From Elusimicrobia bacterium RIFCSPLOWO2_12_FULL_59_9 (GTDB lineage: Bacteria; Elusimicrobiota; Elusimicrobia; O2-12-FULL-59-9), in the NCBI GenBank assembly GCA_001800185.1, contig MGUX01000167.1:19937-56132 (forward strand): a stretch of DNA of 36,196 bases. The letters are read 5' to 3'. Numbering within the stretch: the first letter of the stretch is position 1; every line of letters starts with the position of its first letter. Below the pieces are notes generated by a model. That model was given only the letters and a program-made list of their open reading frames with translations. It was not told the origin of the DNA and did not search any database. Positions 23,688 to 32,073 of this stretch are shown in pieces. The translations under genes and the position numbers were made by a program.

Positions 23688-24107
23688 TTATTTTTCGATG
23701 GCGATGGATTTGATCTCGTCGCCCTTGACGATGGCGTTGACGACGTCCATGTCGAGCGTGCGCCCGAAGACGGTGTGCACTCCGTCCAAGTGCGGGGTCG
23801 CGATGTGGGTGATTAAAAACTGGCTTCCGCCCGTGTCCTTGCCCGCGTGGGCCATCGACAGGGTCCCCGGATAGTGCTTTTGGGAGTTGATCTCGCATTT
23901 GATCTTGTAGCCAGGGCCGCCGGTGCCGGTGCCCAGAGGGCATCCCCCCTGGATCATGAAATTCTTGATTACCCGGTGGAATGTCAGCCCGTCGTAGAAG
24001 CCGTCTCCGGCCAGCTTGACGAAATTCTTGACCGTGTTGGGAGCGTCTTTGTCAAAGAGCTCCAGATGAATCTTTCCCTTGCTCGTTTCCATAATCGCTT
24101 TCGCCAT
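23688..24107 (-). CDS. Cyclophilin-type peptidyl-prolyl cis-trans isomerase
   Basis: A 139-aa single-domain cyclophilin, which speeds proline isomerisation during folding. Active-site elements are present: FHRVIKNFMIQGG (catalytic Arg, and Phe/Met/Gln pocket), GTLSMAHAGKDTGGSQFLIT and LDGVHTVFGR. There is no signal peptide, so it is cytoplasmic. The ATG at 24107 has a very strong GGAGGAGG ribosome-binding site; a reading from 24185 adds an unrelated leader. It converges with the DUF799 gene, only 5 bp separating the stops, and is divergent from the MNT gene. Confidence 0.93.
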   Translation of the reverse strand: MAKAIMETSKGKIHLELFDKDAPNTVKNFVKLAGDGFYDGLTFHRVIKNFMIQGGCPLGTGTGGPGYKIKCEINSQKHYPGTLSMAHAGKDTGGSQFLITHIATPHLDGVHTVFGRTLDMDVVNAIVKGDEIKSIAIEK

Positions 24108-24175
24108 AGTTTCCTCCTCCTTGGTTCCGCATATTTTAGATAAATCTGAGCGCCCTGATAAGGCCCTGCGCGGTT

Positions 24176-24204
24176 TTGATTTCATCCGACTCTTGTGCTA
24201 AACT
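24176..24204 (+). promoter_or_regulatory. Predicted promoter of the MNT-HEPN pair
   Basis: TTGATT (24176-24181) and TAAACT (24199-24204) are 17 bp apart, a good sigma-70 layout. Transcription would begin near 24211, upstream of the ATG at 24243 but after a possible GTG at 24195, so it supports the shorter start. Confidence 0.5.
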
Positions 24205-24242
24205 CACCTGAGGCCGGCGCTGACGGAATCGCGGTATTTCCC

Positions 24243-24566
24243 ATGCAAAAACCACAAATTGATCTTGATCGAGAAATTGTAAAAGAAATCATCAAGACCA
24301 TCTTGAACTACAAAAATGTGGACAAAGTCGTTCTCTTCGGATCCCGCGCGAGCGCCACTTCCCGGGAAACATCCGACATCGACATAGCCATTTTCGCCAA
24401 ACCATGGTCGGACAAGGACACGAACATGGTGAAGCATCTGCTGGATGAATCGGTAAGCACTCCGCTGAAATTTGACGTAGTTCATTTCGGCGCCGTCGCC
24501 AAATCCGCGCTTCGCCGGGCGATAGTGACTCAAGGCAAGGTGATCTATGAATCGCGAGAGGATTAA
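24243..24566 (+). CDS. MNT-type nucleotidyltransferase (antitoxin)
   Basis: A 107-aa minimal nucleotidyltransferase. The active-site signature GSRASATSRETSDIDIAIF has the GS motif and the DID metal-binding pair, with a third acidic residue in LKFDVVHF. In MNT/HEPN modules this protein neutralises the HEPN toxin, in known cases by adding AMP to it. ATG 24243 is chosen over GTG 24195 because a promoter lies between them. It overlaps the HEPN gene by 20 bp. Divergent from the cyclophilin. Confidence 0.85.
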   Translation: MQKPQIDLDREIVKEIIKTILNYKNVDKVVLFGSRASATSRETSDIDIAIFAKPWSDKDTNMVKHLLDESVSTPLKFDVVHFGAVAKSALRRAIVTQGKVIYESRED

Positions 24567-24945
24567 GGAGATTTACCTCGATTATAAAAAGGCCTTGGAG
24601 AGGCTTAAGGCCGCCTTAAATGAGGACACGGCCAAGGGAAGCATCATCGTCGACGGCACGATCCAGCGATTTGAGTTTTGCTTCGAGCTGGCATGGAAAC
24701 TGGCCAAGGCGCTGTTGAGCTTCGGCGGAATTGAGGCGGGCACGCCGAGGATGGTGGTCAAGGAGGCCCATCAAGCCAATCTGATAAAAGACGGGCAGGG
24801 TTGGATCGACATGCTGGAAGATAGGAACAAGACGTCCCACATTTACGATGAGAAACAAGCGCTCAGGATTTACAAAAAGATCAAAGGGAGTCATTTCAAG
24901 CTTCTGTCGAATTTTTGCAAAGCCGTCGATACAGACGCCCTGTAG
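24547..24945 (+). CDS. HEPN-family toxin/nucleotidyltransferase substrate-binding protein (HI0074-like)
   Basis: A 132-aa all-helical protein of the HI0074/HEPN family, partner of MNT nucleotidyltransferases. The pattern IQRFEFCFELAWKLAKALL, followed by PRMVVKEAHQANLI and DRNKTSHIYDE, is characteristic. The RNKTSH segment (about residues 93-98) corresponds to the HEPN Rx4-6H motif for RNA cleavage. Length is normal. It starts within the end of the MNT gene, so the two are coupled. Whether it is an active RNase toxin cannot be told from sequence alone. Confidence 0.85.
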   Translation: MNRERIKEIYLDYKKALERLKAALNEDTAKGSIIVDGTIQRFEFCFELAWKLAKALLSFGGIEAGTPRMVVKEAHQANLIKDGQGWIDMLEDRNKTSHIYDEKQALRIYKKIKGSHFKLLSNFCKAVDTDAL

Positions 24946-24956
24946 CCGGAAAACCA

Positions 24957-24983
24957 CGCGACCGCGCCCAGTCCGCGGTCGCG
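24957..24983 (+). terminator. Strong hairpin after the MNT-HEPN pair
   Basis: A perfect 10-bp stem, CGCGACCGCG with CGCGGTCGCG around a CCCAGTC loop, starts 12 bp after the HEPN stop. No T-tract follows, so if it ends transcription it is not a classical intrinsic terminator. The remaining gap to 25222 has no convincing gene; a TACAAT -10-like box is at 25155-25160 before livJ. Confidence 0.4.
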
Positions 24984-25222
24984 GCGTCCCCAACCTCCAA
25001 ATTAACTCTCGCCGGCCCGCCGCATAAGTTCCCCGCCGCACCGCGTCCTCCACCTGAAGCGCCAATGGCGCGCGGACTGACCGCCGGACTTGCCGCCGCT
25101 CAAGTTGAAAACGCCGGCCCCCCGCTCCCTGCATTTTTTGACGCAGCCTTTTGGTACAATGGGAACTCCGCCGCCATAAAAAGAGCGGAGCCGGCGCTTG
25201 AGCGCCGCAGCGAGGCGAGACA

Positions 25223-26353
25223 ATGAATATCACCTGGCGCGGTTTTTCCGGATTCGTTTTTGTCGCGGCGCTGGCTTTCGCGGCCGCCTGCGGTCCCAAG
25301 GGCGGCGCGGGCGCGATTCGCCTGGGCGTGGCCGGCCCGATGACGGGAGATCAAGCCGCCTTCGGCGAAGAGGTGTTGTACGGAGCTTCCCTGGCGGCCG
25401 AGGAATGGAACGAGCGGGGCGGGGTTTTGGGCAAGCGCATCAAGATCGTCAAGCGCGACGACCAGGCCAAACCCGATCAGGCCACGCAGGCGGCTTACGA
25501 GCTGGTCAGCGAAGGCGTCGCGGGGGTCATCGGGCACTTCAACAGCGGCTGCACGATACCGGCCTCCGAGGTTTACCACCAAAATAACGTGCCGATGCTC
25601 ACTCCCTCCGCCACCAACCCGGACATCACCGACCGGAAATATGCCAATATTTTCCGCGTCTGCGGCCGGGACGACGACCAAGGCAGGACGGCGGCGGAAT
25701 ACGCCGTCAAAACATTGAAGGTCAAGAAGGTCGCCGTTTTGCATGACAGAACCCCCTACGGCGCCGGCCTGACCGACCAATTCAAGCGCAATATCGAGAA
25801 ATCTCTGGGGGCCAAAGCGATCGTGTATTACGACGGTTTTGACGACAAGGAAAAATTTTTCGACCCTTACCTGCAGGAAATCAAGAAGAAAGACCCCGAC
25901 CTCCTGTATTTCGGAGGGATATACCACCAGGCGGGGCCGTTGACCGTCAAAGCCAGGGAACTCGGCCTGCGGGCCGCCGTGATGTTCGGCGACGGCGTGA
26001 TCAACGAGCAATACATCGAGTCGGCCAAGGAAGCGGCTGAGGGCGCGTACGTGACGTTCGGCCCCGACCCCGAAAAGATCCCGGCCGCCAAAGGCTTTCT
26101 CGAAAAGTACCGCAAAACCTATCAAAAGCCCGCGGGCGCCTACTCGATTTATGCCTACGAAGCGGCCAATATCCTGCTTGCCTCCATCGCTCGAGCCAAG
26201 GGCACCGATGGAAAGGCGGTGTCCGAGGAGATCCGCCGCAGCCCGCACGAAAGCTCCATCGGGACCATTCGATTCGACGGTAAAGGGGATATCCAAGGCT
26301 CCTATTACGTGATGTGGCAGGTCCGCAACGGAAAGTTCGCCGCCTTGCAATAA
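25223..26353 (+). CDS. livJ: Branched-chain amino-acid-type ABC transporter substrate-binding lipoprotein
   Basis: A 376-aa periplasmic binding protein (type I fold, Leu/Ile/Val-BP family). The signal peptide ends FAAAC with Cys23 as the lipidation site, so it is membrane-anchored. The mature start IRLGVAGPMTGDQAAFGEEVLYGASLA is typical of the family, as is VAVLHDRTPYGAGL. The ligand may be Leu/Ile/Val, but the family also binds amides, urea and other amino acids, so the symbol reflects operon layout only. First gene of livJHMGF; the permease gene starts 65 bp later. Confidence 0.9.
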   Translation: MNITWRGFSGFVFVAALAFAAACGPKGGAGAIRLGVAGPMTGDQAAFGEEVLYGASLAAEEWNERGGVLGKRIKIVKRDDQAKPDQATQAAYELVSEGVAGVIGHFNSGCTIPASEVYHQNNVPMLTPSATNPDITDRKYANIFRVCGRDDDQGRTAAEYAVKTLKVKKVAVLHDRTPYGAGLTDQFKRNIEKSLGAKAIVYYDGFDDKEKFFDPYLQEIKKKDPDLLYFGGIYHQAGPLTVKARELGLRAAVMFGDGVINEQYIESAKEAAEGAYVTFGPDPEKIPAAKGFLEKYRKTYQKPAGAYSIYAYEAANILLASIARAKGTDGKAVSEEIRRSPHESSIGTIRFDGKGDIQGSYYVMWQVRNGKFAALQ

Positions 26354-26418
26354 AACGCGCGCCTTTTTTTGCGCGGCGCCGCCCGACCGATGGCGCCGGC
26401 AGTTTCCATTTTAAACCG

Positions 26419-27330
26419 ATGACACAGGCCCTGGTCAATGGATTGACGCTCGGAGCCGTTTATGCCTTAGTGGCCTTGGGCTACAGCATGGTCTACGGCA
26501 TCCTGGGAATGATTAATTTCGCGCACGGCGAAATTTACATGCTCGGCGCCTTTCACGGGATTTTGGCCCTGGCCTTCGCGCAGCATTATCTCGCTAATTT
26601 TTCGCCGGTCGTCTGCCTGCTGGGCGCGCTGGTCCTGGCCATGCTGTTTTGCGGCGGATACGGCTTCACTTTGGAACGAATCGCTTACCGTCCTCTGCGC
26701 CACGCGCCCGTCCTCTCGCCGCTCATATCCGCCATCGGAATGTCCTTCCTGCTCCAAAACTACGTCATGGTGGCTCAGGGAAGCGGCATCCGCGGGTTTC
26801 CTATGGAATTCGGACGCCGCCTGACTGAGACTCGCTTTTCGGCCTTCGCGGGCGCCGAGTTCAGTCTTTTGGAGGTTTTCATTCTGGCGACCTCCCTGCT
26901 CTGCATGGCGGGCCTGCACCTTTATATTTATCGGAGCAAAATGGGAAAAGCCATGCGCGCCACCTCGCAGGACAGGCGCATGGCTTCGCTGCTCGGGGTG
27001 GATGTCGACCGCGTGATTTCCGCGACCTTTATCGCGGGCTCCGCCTTGGCCGCGGTGGCGGGCGTCATGGTCTCGATGTACGTGCATGCGGTCAAATTCA
27101 ACGACGGCTACATCATGGGCATGAAGGCCTTCACGGCCGCCGTTTTGGGCGGCATCGGCAACATCCCGGGCGCCATGCTGGGAGGCGTGCTTCTGGGAGT
27201 CGTCGAGAACATCGGCATCTGGTTTTTGGGCGCCGGCTACAAGGACGCCTACTCCTTCATCGTGCTCCTGTTGGTGCTCATCGTCCTGCCTCGCGGAATC
27301 TTGGGCGAGCAGGTTTCCGATAAGGTCTGA
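26419..27330 (+). CDS. livH: Branched-chain amino-acid ABC transporter permease LivH
   Basis: A 303-aa inner-membrane permease with about eight hydrophobic segments. The N-terminus MTQALVNGLTLGAVYALVALGYSMVYGI followed by GMINFAHGE is the LivH hallmark. KAMRATSQDRRMASLLGVDVDR is the cytoplasmic EAA-type loop contacting the ATPases, and KAFTAAVLGGIGNIPGA is also conserved. ATG 26419 starts exactly at the family N-terminus; a longer reading from 26314 is rejected because it overlaps livJ. It is followed by livM after 4 bp. Confidence 0.95.
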   Translation: MTQALVNGLTLGAVYALVALGYSMVYGILGMINFAHGEIYMLGAFHGILALAFAQHYLANFSPVVCLLGALVLAMLFCGGYGFTLERIAYRPLRHAPVLSPLISAIGMSFLLQNYVMVAQGSGIRGFPMEFGRRLTETRFSAFAGAEFSLLEVFILATSLLCMAGLHLYIYRSKMGKAMRATSQDRRMASLLGVDVDRVISATFIAGSALAAVAGVMVSMYVHAVKFNDGYIMGMKAFTAAVLGGIGNIPGAMLGGVLLGVVENIGIWFLGAGYKDAYSFIVLLLVLIVLPRGILGEQVSDKV

Positions 27331-27334
27331 TCAA

Positions 27335-28543
27335 ATGTCCCGTCGCTTTTTTTTAACCGCGGCGTGGCTCGGCGCGCTCACTTGGCCGGTGCTGGGAACG
27401 GCGGCGGCCCTCAAATTGGCGCTCGTCGTCTCGCTGATCCCCGCGGCCCTAGGGTGCTGGAACGCCCTGCGCCGGGCGGCGGTGGTCCCGTGCCGCGGGC
27501 TTTGGGCGGCGTTGGAAGCGGCCTCCGGCCGGATACCGCCGCGGTTTCAAATCTGGGGTCTTGCGGCCTTTTTGTGCGTCGCTCCGCTGTTTCTGCGGCA
27601 TCAAACCAAGTATATCAACCTGGCCACCGACACTTTGATCATGGTGCTATTGGCCCTGGGGCTCAACATCGTCTTGGGCATGGCCGGGCTTTTCATGCTG
27701 GGCTACGCCGCTTTCTACGCCATCGGGGCCTACGCCTTCGCCATTTTGTCCCTCAAGTTTCAAGTGCCGTTCTGGGGCGGCCTCGTCGCCGGCGCGGCCG
27801 CGGCCGCGCTGGTCGGCTTCGTGGTCGGCTTGCCTTCGCTGCGGCTGCGCGGCGATTATCTGGCGATCGTCACGCTAGGCCTGGGAGAAACCATCCGGTA
27901 TATAATCAAGAACGAGGAATGGCTGACGGGAGGAACTTTCGGCTGCCCCAGCCGGCCTGTGTTCATTTCCTTCGGCCTGGAGCCGTATTCCCGGAAAATC
28001 GGCTCGCCCCGATTCTTCGGCTGGCCCGCTGCGGTGGAAAGCATCCACTACTATTTTCTGGCTCTGGCGATGGTCGCCTTGTCGGTCGTGGCGATGCAGC
28101 GCCTCTCCAATTCCAGGATAGGCCGCGCGTGGGTGGCGCTCCGTGAGGACGAAACGGCCGCCCAAGCGGCGGGCGTCCCTACGGTTTGGGCCAAGCTCTC
28201 GGCTTTTACGCTGAGCGCCGTCTGGGCGGGCATGGCGGGCGTGCTCTATGCCGCCAAGCAGAAATTTTTGGCCCCTGAAATTTTCGATTTCAACCTCTCC
28301 GCCCTGGTCTTGAGCATGGTGGTTCTGGGCGGCATGGGAAGCATTCCCGGCGTCGTCTTGGGAGCGGTGGTGCTGCAGATGATTCCCTGGTTTCTCCGGG
28401 ACTTTTTTCCAGAGTTTCAAAATTACCGCCTTCTCATTTATGGAGGCTTGATGGTCCTGATGATGATTTGGCGGCCGCAGGGGCTTTGGCCCAACACCCG
28501 AAGAAAAATAGAGCTGCAGGAGGAGACGGATGCCGTTGCTTGA
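27335..28543 (+). CDS. livM: Branched-chain amino-acid ABC transporter permease LivM
   Basis: A 402-aa permease. An N-terminal extension with two hydrophobic segments (about 1-60) precedes the LivM core: YINLATDTLIMVLLALGLNIVLGMAGLFMLGYAAFYAIGAY in outline, LPSLRLRGDYLAIVTLGLGE, and RIGRAWVALREDETAAQAAGV as the ATPase-contact loop. The C-terminal SMVVLGGMGSIPGVVLGA is conserved. It pairs with LivH to form the channel. It overlaps livG by 14 bp. The extension resembles that of longer LivM proteins such as that of E. coli. Confidence 0.95.
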   Translation: MSRRFFLTAAWLGALTWPVLGTAAALKLALVVSLIPAALGCWNALRRAAVVPCRGLWAALEAASGRIPPRFQIWGLAAFLCVAPLFLRHQTKYINLATDTLIMVLLALGLNIVLGMAGLFMLGYAAFYAIGAYAFAILSLKFQVPFWGGLVAGAAAAALVGFVVGLPSLRLRGDYLAIVTLGLGETIRYIIKNEEWLTGGTFGCPSRPVFISFGLEPYSRKIGSPRFFGWPAAVESIHYYFLALAMVALSVVAMQRLSNSRIGRAWVALREDETAAQAAGVPTVWAKLSAFTLSAVWAGMAGVLYAAKQKFLAPEIFDFNLSALVLSMVVLGGMGSIPGVVLGAVVLQMIPWFLRDFFPEFQNYRLLIYGGLMVLMMIWRPQGLWPNTRRKIELQEETDAVA

Positions 28544-29294
28544 GATCAAAAACGTCAGCCGGCATTTCGGAGGCCTCAAAGCGGTCCACCGCGTCAGCTT
28601 TGAGATCGAGCCCGGCCAAATTTTCAGCCTTATCGGGCCCAACGGCGCGGGCAAGACGACGCTTTTTAACTGCGTCACCGGCATCTACGGCCTGACCGAG
28701 GGAAGCATTCTGTTGCAGGGGCAGCCGGTGGACGGGCTCAAACCCCATATCGTCACCTCTCTTGGCATCGCGAGAACCTTTCAAAACATACGGCTTTTCC
28801 ACGAGATGACGGCTCTGGAAAACGTCATGGTGGGCATGCATTGCCGCAGCCGCTCCGGCATCCTAAAATCCCTCCTGCGAACGCCGTCCATGGTCCGGGA
28901 GGAAAGGCGCATCGCCGCGCGCTCGATGGAACACCTGAGGTTCGTGGGCTTGGAAGGCAAGGCGGATGTTTGGGCGCGCAACCTGGCCTACGGCGACCAG
29001 AGGCGCCTGGAGATCGCGCGCGCTCTGGCGACCGACCCCAGCATAATTTGCCTCGACGAGCCGGCCGCCGGCATGAATCCCGCCGAAACGTCGCGTTTAA
29101 TCGAGATCGTCGGGCAGATACGGGCCAAGGGAATCACCGTGTTTTTGATCGAACATCACATGCAGTTGGTGATGGGAATCTCGGACCGCATCGCGGTTTT
29201 GGACCACGGCGTCAAGATCGCCGAGGGCCCCCCAAAAGATATCCAATGCGACCCCAAGGTCATCGAAGCTTATTTGGGGAAAGAAGATGCTTGA
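28530..29294 (+). CDS. livG: Branched-chain amino-acid ABC transporter ATPase LivG
   Basis: A 254-aa ATP-binding subunit. Walker A GPNGAGKT at 36-43, the family-specific IARTFQNIRLFHEMTALENVMVG segment, signature LAYGDQRRLEIAR (a variant of LSGGQ as normal for LivG), Walker B IICLDEPAAGMNP and switch His in FLIEHHM. The ATG has AGGAGG about 7 nt upstream inside the end of livM. It overlaps livF by 8 bp, so LivG and LivF would be made together for the heterodimeric motor. Confidence 0.96.
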   Translation: MPLLEIKNVSRHFGGLKAVHRVSFEIEPGQIFSLIGPNGAGKTTLFNCVTGIYGLTEGSILLQGQPVDGLKPHIVTSLGIARTFQNIRLFHEMTALENVMVGMHCRSRSGILKSLLRTPSMVREERRIAARSMEHLRFVGLEGKADVWARNLAYGDQRRLEIARALATDPSIICLDEPAAGMNPAETSRLIEIVGQIRAKGITVFLIEHHMQLVMGISDRIAVLDHGVKIAEGPPKDIQCDPKVIEAYLGKEDA

Positions 29295-29994
29295 TCTATC
29301 CGGCGTGCACAGCGCTTACGGCCCCATCGAGGTCCTCAAGGACGTCACTCTCGCGGTCCGGGAGGGAGAAATCGTCGCCCTCATCGGCGCCAACGGCGCC
29401 GGAAAAACCACGACGCTCATGGCCGTTTCGGCGATCCACAAAATCAAAGCGGGCGAGATTCTTTTCAACGGACGCTCCATCGCGGACGCGGCCCCGCACG
29501 AAATCGTGCGCCTTGGTATTTCGCAGGTTCCGGAAGGCCGGCGCATTTTCCCGCGGATGTCCGTTGAGGAAAACCTGGAAATGGGCGCCTATGCCCGAAA
29601 TTCGGACCTGGAAATCCGCAAGGATTTGGAGCATGTCTTTCAATTATTTCCCATCCTAAAGGAAAGGCGGCGGCAGCTCGGAGGCACTTTGAGCGGCGGG
29701 GAACAGCAAATGCTCGCCATCGGCCGGGCGCTGATGGCGCGTCCGAAGCTTCTTCTCCTGGATGAGCCGTCCCTGGGCTTGGCGCCCAAGATAGTCTCTC
29801 AGATATTTTCCGTCATCAAGAATTTGAACGCGGAAGGCGTGACGATACTTCTGGTGGAGCAAAACGCCTTTGCCGCGCTCAAGCTCGCCCACCGCGCCTA
29901 TGTGCTCGAGACGGGGCGCGTCGTTTTGTCGGGCGAAGCCGCCGGCTTGCTCACAAACCCGCAGGTCCGCAAGTCCTATCTGGGAATCAATTAG
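29287..29994 (+). CDS. livF: Branched-chain amino-acid ABC transporter ATPase LivF
   Basis: A 235-aa ATP-binding subunit. Walker A GANGAGKT at 34-41, the LivF-type SQVPEGRRIFPRMSVEENLEMGAY segment, signature LSGGEQQMLAIGRALM, Walker B LLLLDEPSLGLAP and the switch region ILLVEQN. It ends TNPQVRKSYLGIN. This final stretch and about 145 bp after the stop are present again, diverged, at 31153-31341 beyond mtgA. Last gene of the liv operon. Confidence 0.96.
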   Translation: MLDLSGVHSAYGPIEVLKDVTLAVREGEIVALIGANGAGKTTTLMAVSAIHKIKAGEILFNGRSIADAAPHEIVRLGISQVPEGRRIFPRMSVEENLEMGAYARNSDLEIRKDLEHVFQLFPILKERRRQLGGTLSGGEQQMLAIGRALMARPKLLLLDEPSLGLAPKIVSQIFSVIKNLNAEGVTILLVEQNAFAALKLAHRAYVLETGRVVLSGEAAGLLTNPQVRKSYLGIN

Positions 29995-30140
29995 CCAAAA
30001 AGGACAAACACTACAACACGGTATATGTTTTTACCCGGTATACTTTGAGAATTCAACTTAATTATTCCTGAAGCCAAAAATACCCGGAAAATCAACCGCT
30101 TTTAGCCGCCTAAGAAACCCCCTTAAGCCTTTCTTAAGCC
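29951..30140 (+). repeat. Direct repeat A: livF tail plus downstream region
   Basis: About 190 bp that recurs in the same orientation at 31153-31341. It covers the last codons of livF and conserved non-coding blocks including TTTTTACCCGG, AATTCAACTTAAT, GAAAATCAACCGCTTTTA and a CTTAAGCC pair. The closing part can fold (CTAAGAAA against TTTCTTAAG, about 30110-30138) and may be the operon's terminator. By eye the two copies agree at most positions with scattered substitutions. Confidence 0.85.
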
Positions 30141-30151
30141 CGCCTTACAGG

Positions 30152-31006
30152 TCACTGTCGAGGCGCGGCCGCGGCGGTGGAAAGGGAGAGGTCGGGGAGC
30201 GTCGCGCTCGAGAGGTCTACGCCCTCCACGGCGCCCATGGAGCCGGCGACCGCCGCGGTGGAGACCAGGACCTCCTCCATGCCGACCTCTTCTTCCTCGG
30301 TCAAAAGGCCCGAGGCGCGCATGCGGGCCATGATGCGCCGGCTGTTGCGGTCCACGTAGCGGCCGCGCTTGGCCGGGTCGTGACGGCGCGGGCTGGGCAG
30401 GACCACGGCCAGGGCCACGGCCTCGTCCACGGAGAGATCCGAGGCGCTCTTGCCGAAGTACGCCCGGCTTGCGGCCTCGGCGCCGAAGATGCCCTTGCCC
30501 CATTCCGCGATGTTGAGGTATATCTCGAAGATGCGGCGCTTGCCCAGGACCTTCTCGAGCTTCCGGGCGATGAGCGCCTCCTTGAGCTTGCGCAGCGGGT
30601 TTTTCGAAGGCGAGAGGTAGAGGTTGCGCGCCGTCTGCTGGGTGATGGTGCTGCCCCCATAGGCCAGGCGGCGTTCGGCGATGTCGCGCTCGAGGGCCAC
30701 GCGCACCGCGTCCCAGGCCACGCCGTGATGCCTATAGAAGGAATCGTCCTCGGCCGTGAGCACCGCGTGCTTGAGATTCTCCGAGATGGCGTCCCAAGCC
30801 ACCCAGGTCCACTGCACGGCGAGTTTTTTCCCTTTGGCGAGGGCCTGGCGCCGGCGCAGCTCGATGTAGGCCGTCGTGGAAGGGTTTTTTCCCTTAAGCT
30901 GGGAAACGTCGGGCAGCCACGCCAGGTACAAAGCCGAGGCGGCGCACGCGGCGAGCAGAGACCAGGTCAGCACTTTCGCGAAGCGGCGCATAGGAGCGTC
31001 AGACAT
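30152..31006 (-). CDS. mtgA: Monofunctional peptidoglycan glycosyltransferase
   Basis: A 284-aa GT51 enzyme that polymerises lipid II into glycan strands at the periplasmic face. One N-terminal membrane anchor (about 11-30). Catalytic motifs are complete: EDDSFYRHHG (catalytic Glu), GGSTITQQTARNLYLSP, RKLKEALIARKLE and KRRIFEIYLNIAEWG, then GIFGAEAASRAYFGK. There is no transpeptidase domain, so it is monofunctional. A C-terminal tail of about 45 Ala/Ser/Val-rich residues exceeds the usual end. It reads against its neighbours and sits between two direct repeats of the livF tail, suggesting rearrangement at this locus. Start at 31006 or Met6. Confidence 0.93.
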   Translation of the reverse strand: MSDAPMRRFAKVLTWSLLAACAASALYLAWLPDVSQLKGKNPSTTAYIELRRRQALAKGKKLAVQWTWVAWDAISENLKHAVLTAEDDSFYRHHGVAWDAVRVALERDIAERRLAYGGSTITQQTARNLYLSPSKNPLRKLKEALIARKLEKVLGKRRIFEIYLNIAEWGKGIFGAEAASRAYFGKSASDLSVDEAVALAVVLPSPRRHDPAKRGRYVDRNSRRIMARMRASGLLTEEEEVGMEEVLVSTAAVAGSMGAVEGVDLSSATLPDLSLSTAAAAPRQ

Positions 31007-31152
31007 TCGCTCATTTTACTTTTTCCGCGCTCTCGACAAAATCGGTTCCGCAGCGGACACGAAATCCGTGTTCGCGAAGCAAGGTTCTGATTATAGGTAG
31101 GAAGTTGCCGCGATAATCGGCGGTTAAGAAATTTTTTTGGCCCTCGGCGCGT

Positions 31153-31341
31153 TCACAAACCCGCAAGTCCGCAAGGCCCATCTGGGAATCGAATAGTTCA
31201 GAAGATAAAAACCCCAGCTAATGTTATGTTTTTACCCGGAATAATTTAGGAATTCAACTTAATATTTCCTGAAGCCGAAAATACCTGGAAAATCAACCGC
31301 TTTTATCCGCCTCAGAACCCTCCTTAAGCCCTTCTTAAGCC
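31153..31341 (+). pseudogene. Direct repeat B: livF tail remnant plus downstream region
   Basis: The second copy of 29951-30140. It begins in a codon frame reading FTNPQVRKAHLGIE and stop, an obvious livF C-terminus differing from the intact one, then repeats the non-coding blocks. No upstream livF body is present. The stretch 31007-31152 and the rest to 31506 hold nothing else I can identify. It is either a remnant of a second livF or a tandem duplication that has diverged. Confidence 0.8.
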
Positions 31342-31506
31342 GCAAGTGGCGGCGGCGCGACGCCAATAAGGGCGCTCCCCGCAAACGCATTTTTGAGGCC
31401 TTGAAAAATAAAATGCCACCTTCTATATTTCACGATGCCTGGGGCGGCAGCGGAAAAATTTGACCCGGCGTGCATTGACGCGATAGGAGATTCATTGAGC
31501 GGGGGT

Positions 31507-31884
31507 TCAATGGGGCAGTTGTTGGGGCGGTAGATGAAGATTGAGCCGTTTCGCGGCCCGATGGAGAGCCTTATCCCGGCTCCATATCTTGGCATGTCCA
31601 AGACGCGCCGAAGCCATGAGATGAACGTCCACCGCGCCTAGTCCCGACCCATAAAGCCTTTCAGCGGCGATAAACTCAAGCGCCTCTTCATGCGATGCCG
31701 CCGGCGCTTTCGGCAGGGCGCGCAGAAGGTCAAGCAATTCAACGCGGCGCAAAATATTGCCGCAGGCCAATTCCTCGATCACCAGCGGATGAATGAGCAC
31801 CAGGCCCTCGGCGAGCATGGCCGCCAGCTTTGAGTCTCCGCTCCTTAGGTGATCCACCCAAACGGAGGTATCGACGAGTATCAC
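31507..31884 (-). CDS. vapC: VapC-type PIN-domain toxin
   Basis: A 125-aa PIN ribonuclease. Acidic site residues are visible: Asp5 (VDTSVWVDHL), a Glu in VIEELACGNI (about 42), an Asp in LGAVDVHLMASARL and Asp in IWSRDKALHRAA. The start is GTG, overlapping the vapB TGA by 4 bp (GTGA). In VapBC modules the toxin cleaves specific tRNAs or rRNA when released. Length and motif spacing are normal, so it is probably functional. Target unknown. Confidence 0.9.
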   Translation of the reverse strand: MILVDTSVWVDHLRSGDSKLAAMLAEGLVLIHPLVIEELACGNILRRVELLDLLRALPKAPAASHEEALEFIAAERLYGSGLGAVDVHLMASARLGHAKIWSRDKALHRAAKRLNLHLPPQQLPH

Positions 31885-32066
31885 CGCCGCCGCCGAATTC
31901 TCTTGATATGCGGCTCGGAGCCGCCAAGCGCCGCAAGGCGCTCCCGAGCCTTCTTCTCGATCAAGGCTTCCAGTCCGGCGTGGACCAGCGCGGTCTTTTC
32001 ATGCAAGCCGGCCAGTTGCGCGGCCCGCTTTAGGATATCATCCCGCAGGATCAGTGTTGTTCTCAT
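31881..32066 (-). CDS. vapB: VapB-type antitoxin
   Basis: A 61-aa antitoxin beginning MRTTLILRDDILKRAAQLAG, the common start of VapB proteins with an Arc/MetJ-like DNA-binding N-terminus, and a charged C-terminus that would wrap VapC. The ATG at 32066 is preferred over an in-frame upstream codon at 32147, because the predicted promoter lies between them and the extra 27 residues would come from the repeat at 32118-32162. Translationally coupled to vapC. Confidence 0.88.
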   Translation of the reverse strand: MRTTLILRDDILKRAAQLAGLHEKTALVHAGLEALIEKKARERLAALGGSEPHIKRIRRRR

Positions 32067-32073
32067 ACATATT

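Noticed and set aside
31335..31601. Minus-strand ORF of 88 codons between the livF-tail repeat and vapC
   Set aside because: It overlaps the vapC end in another frame, begins in non-coding sequence and resembles no family.
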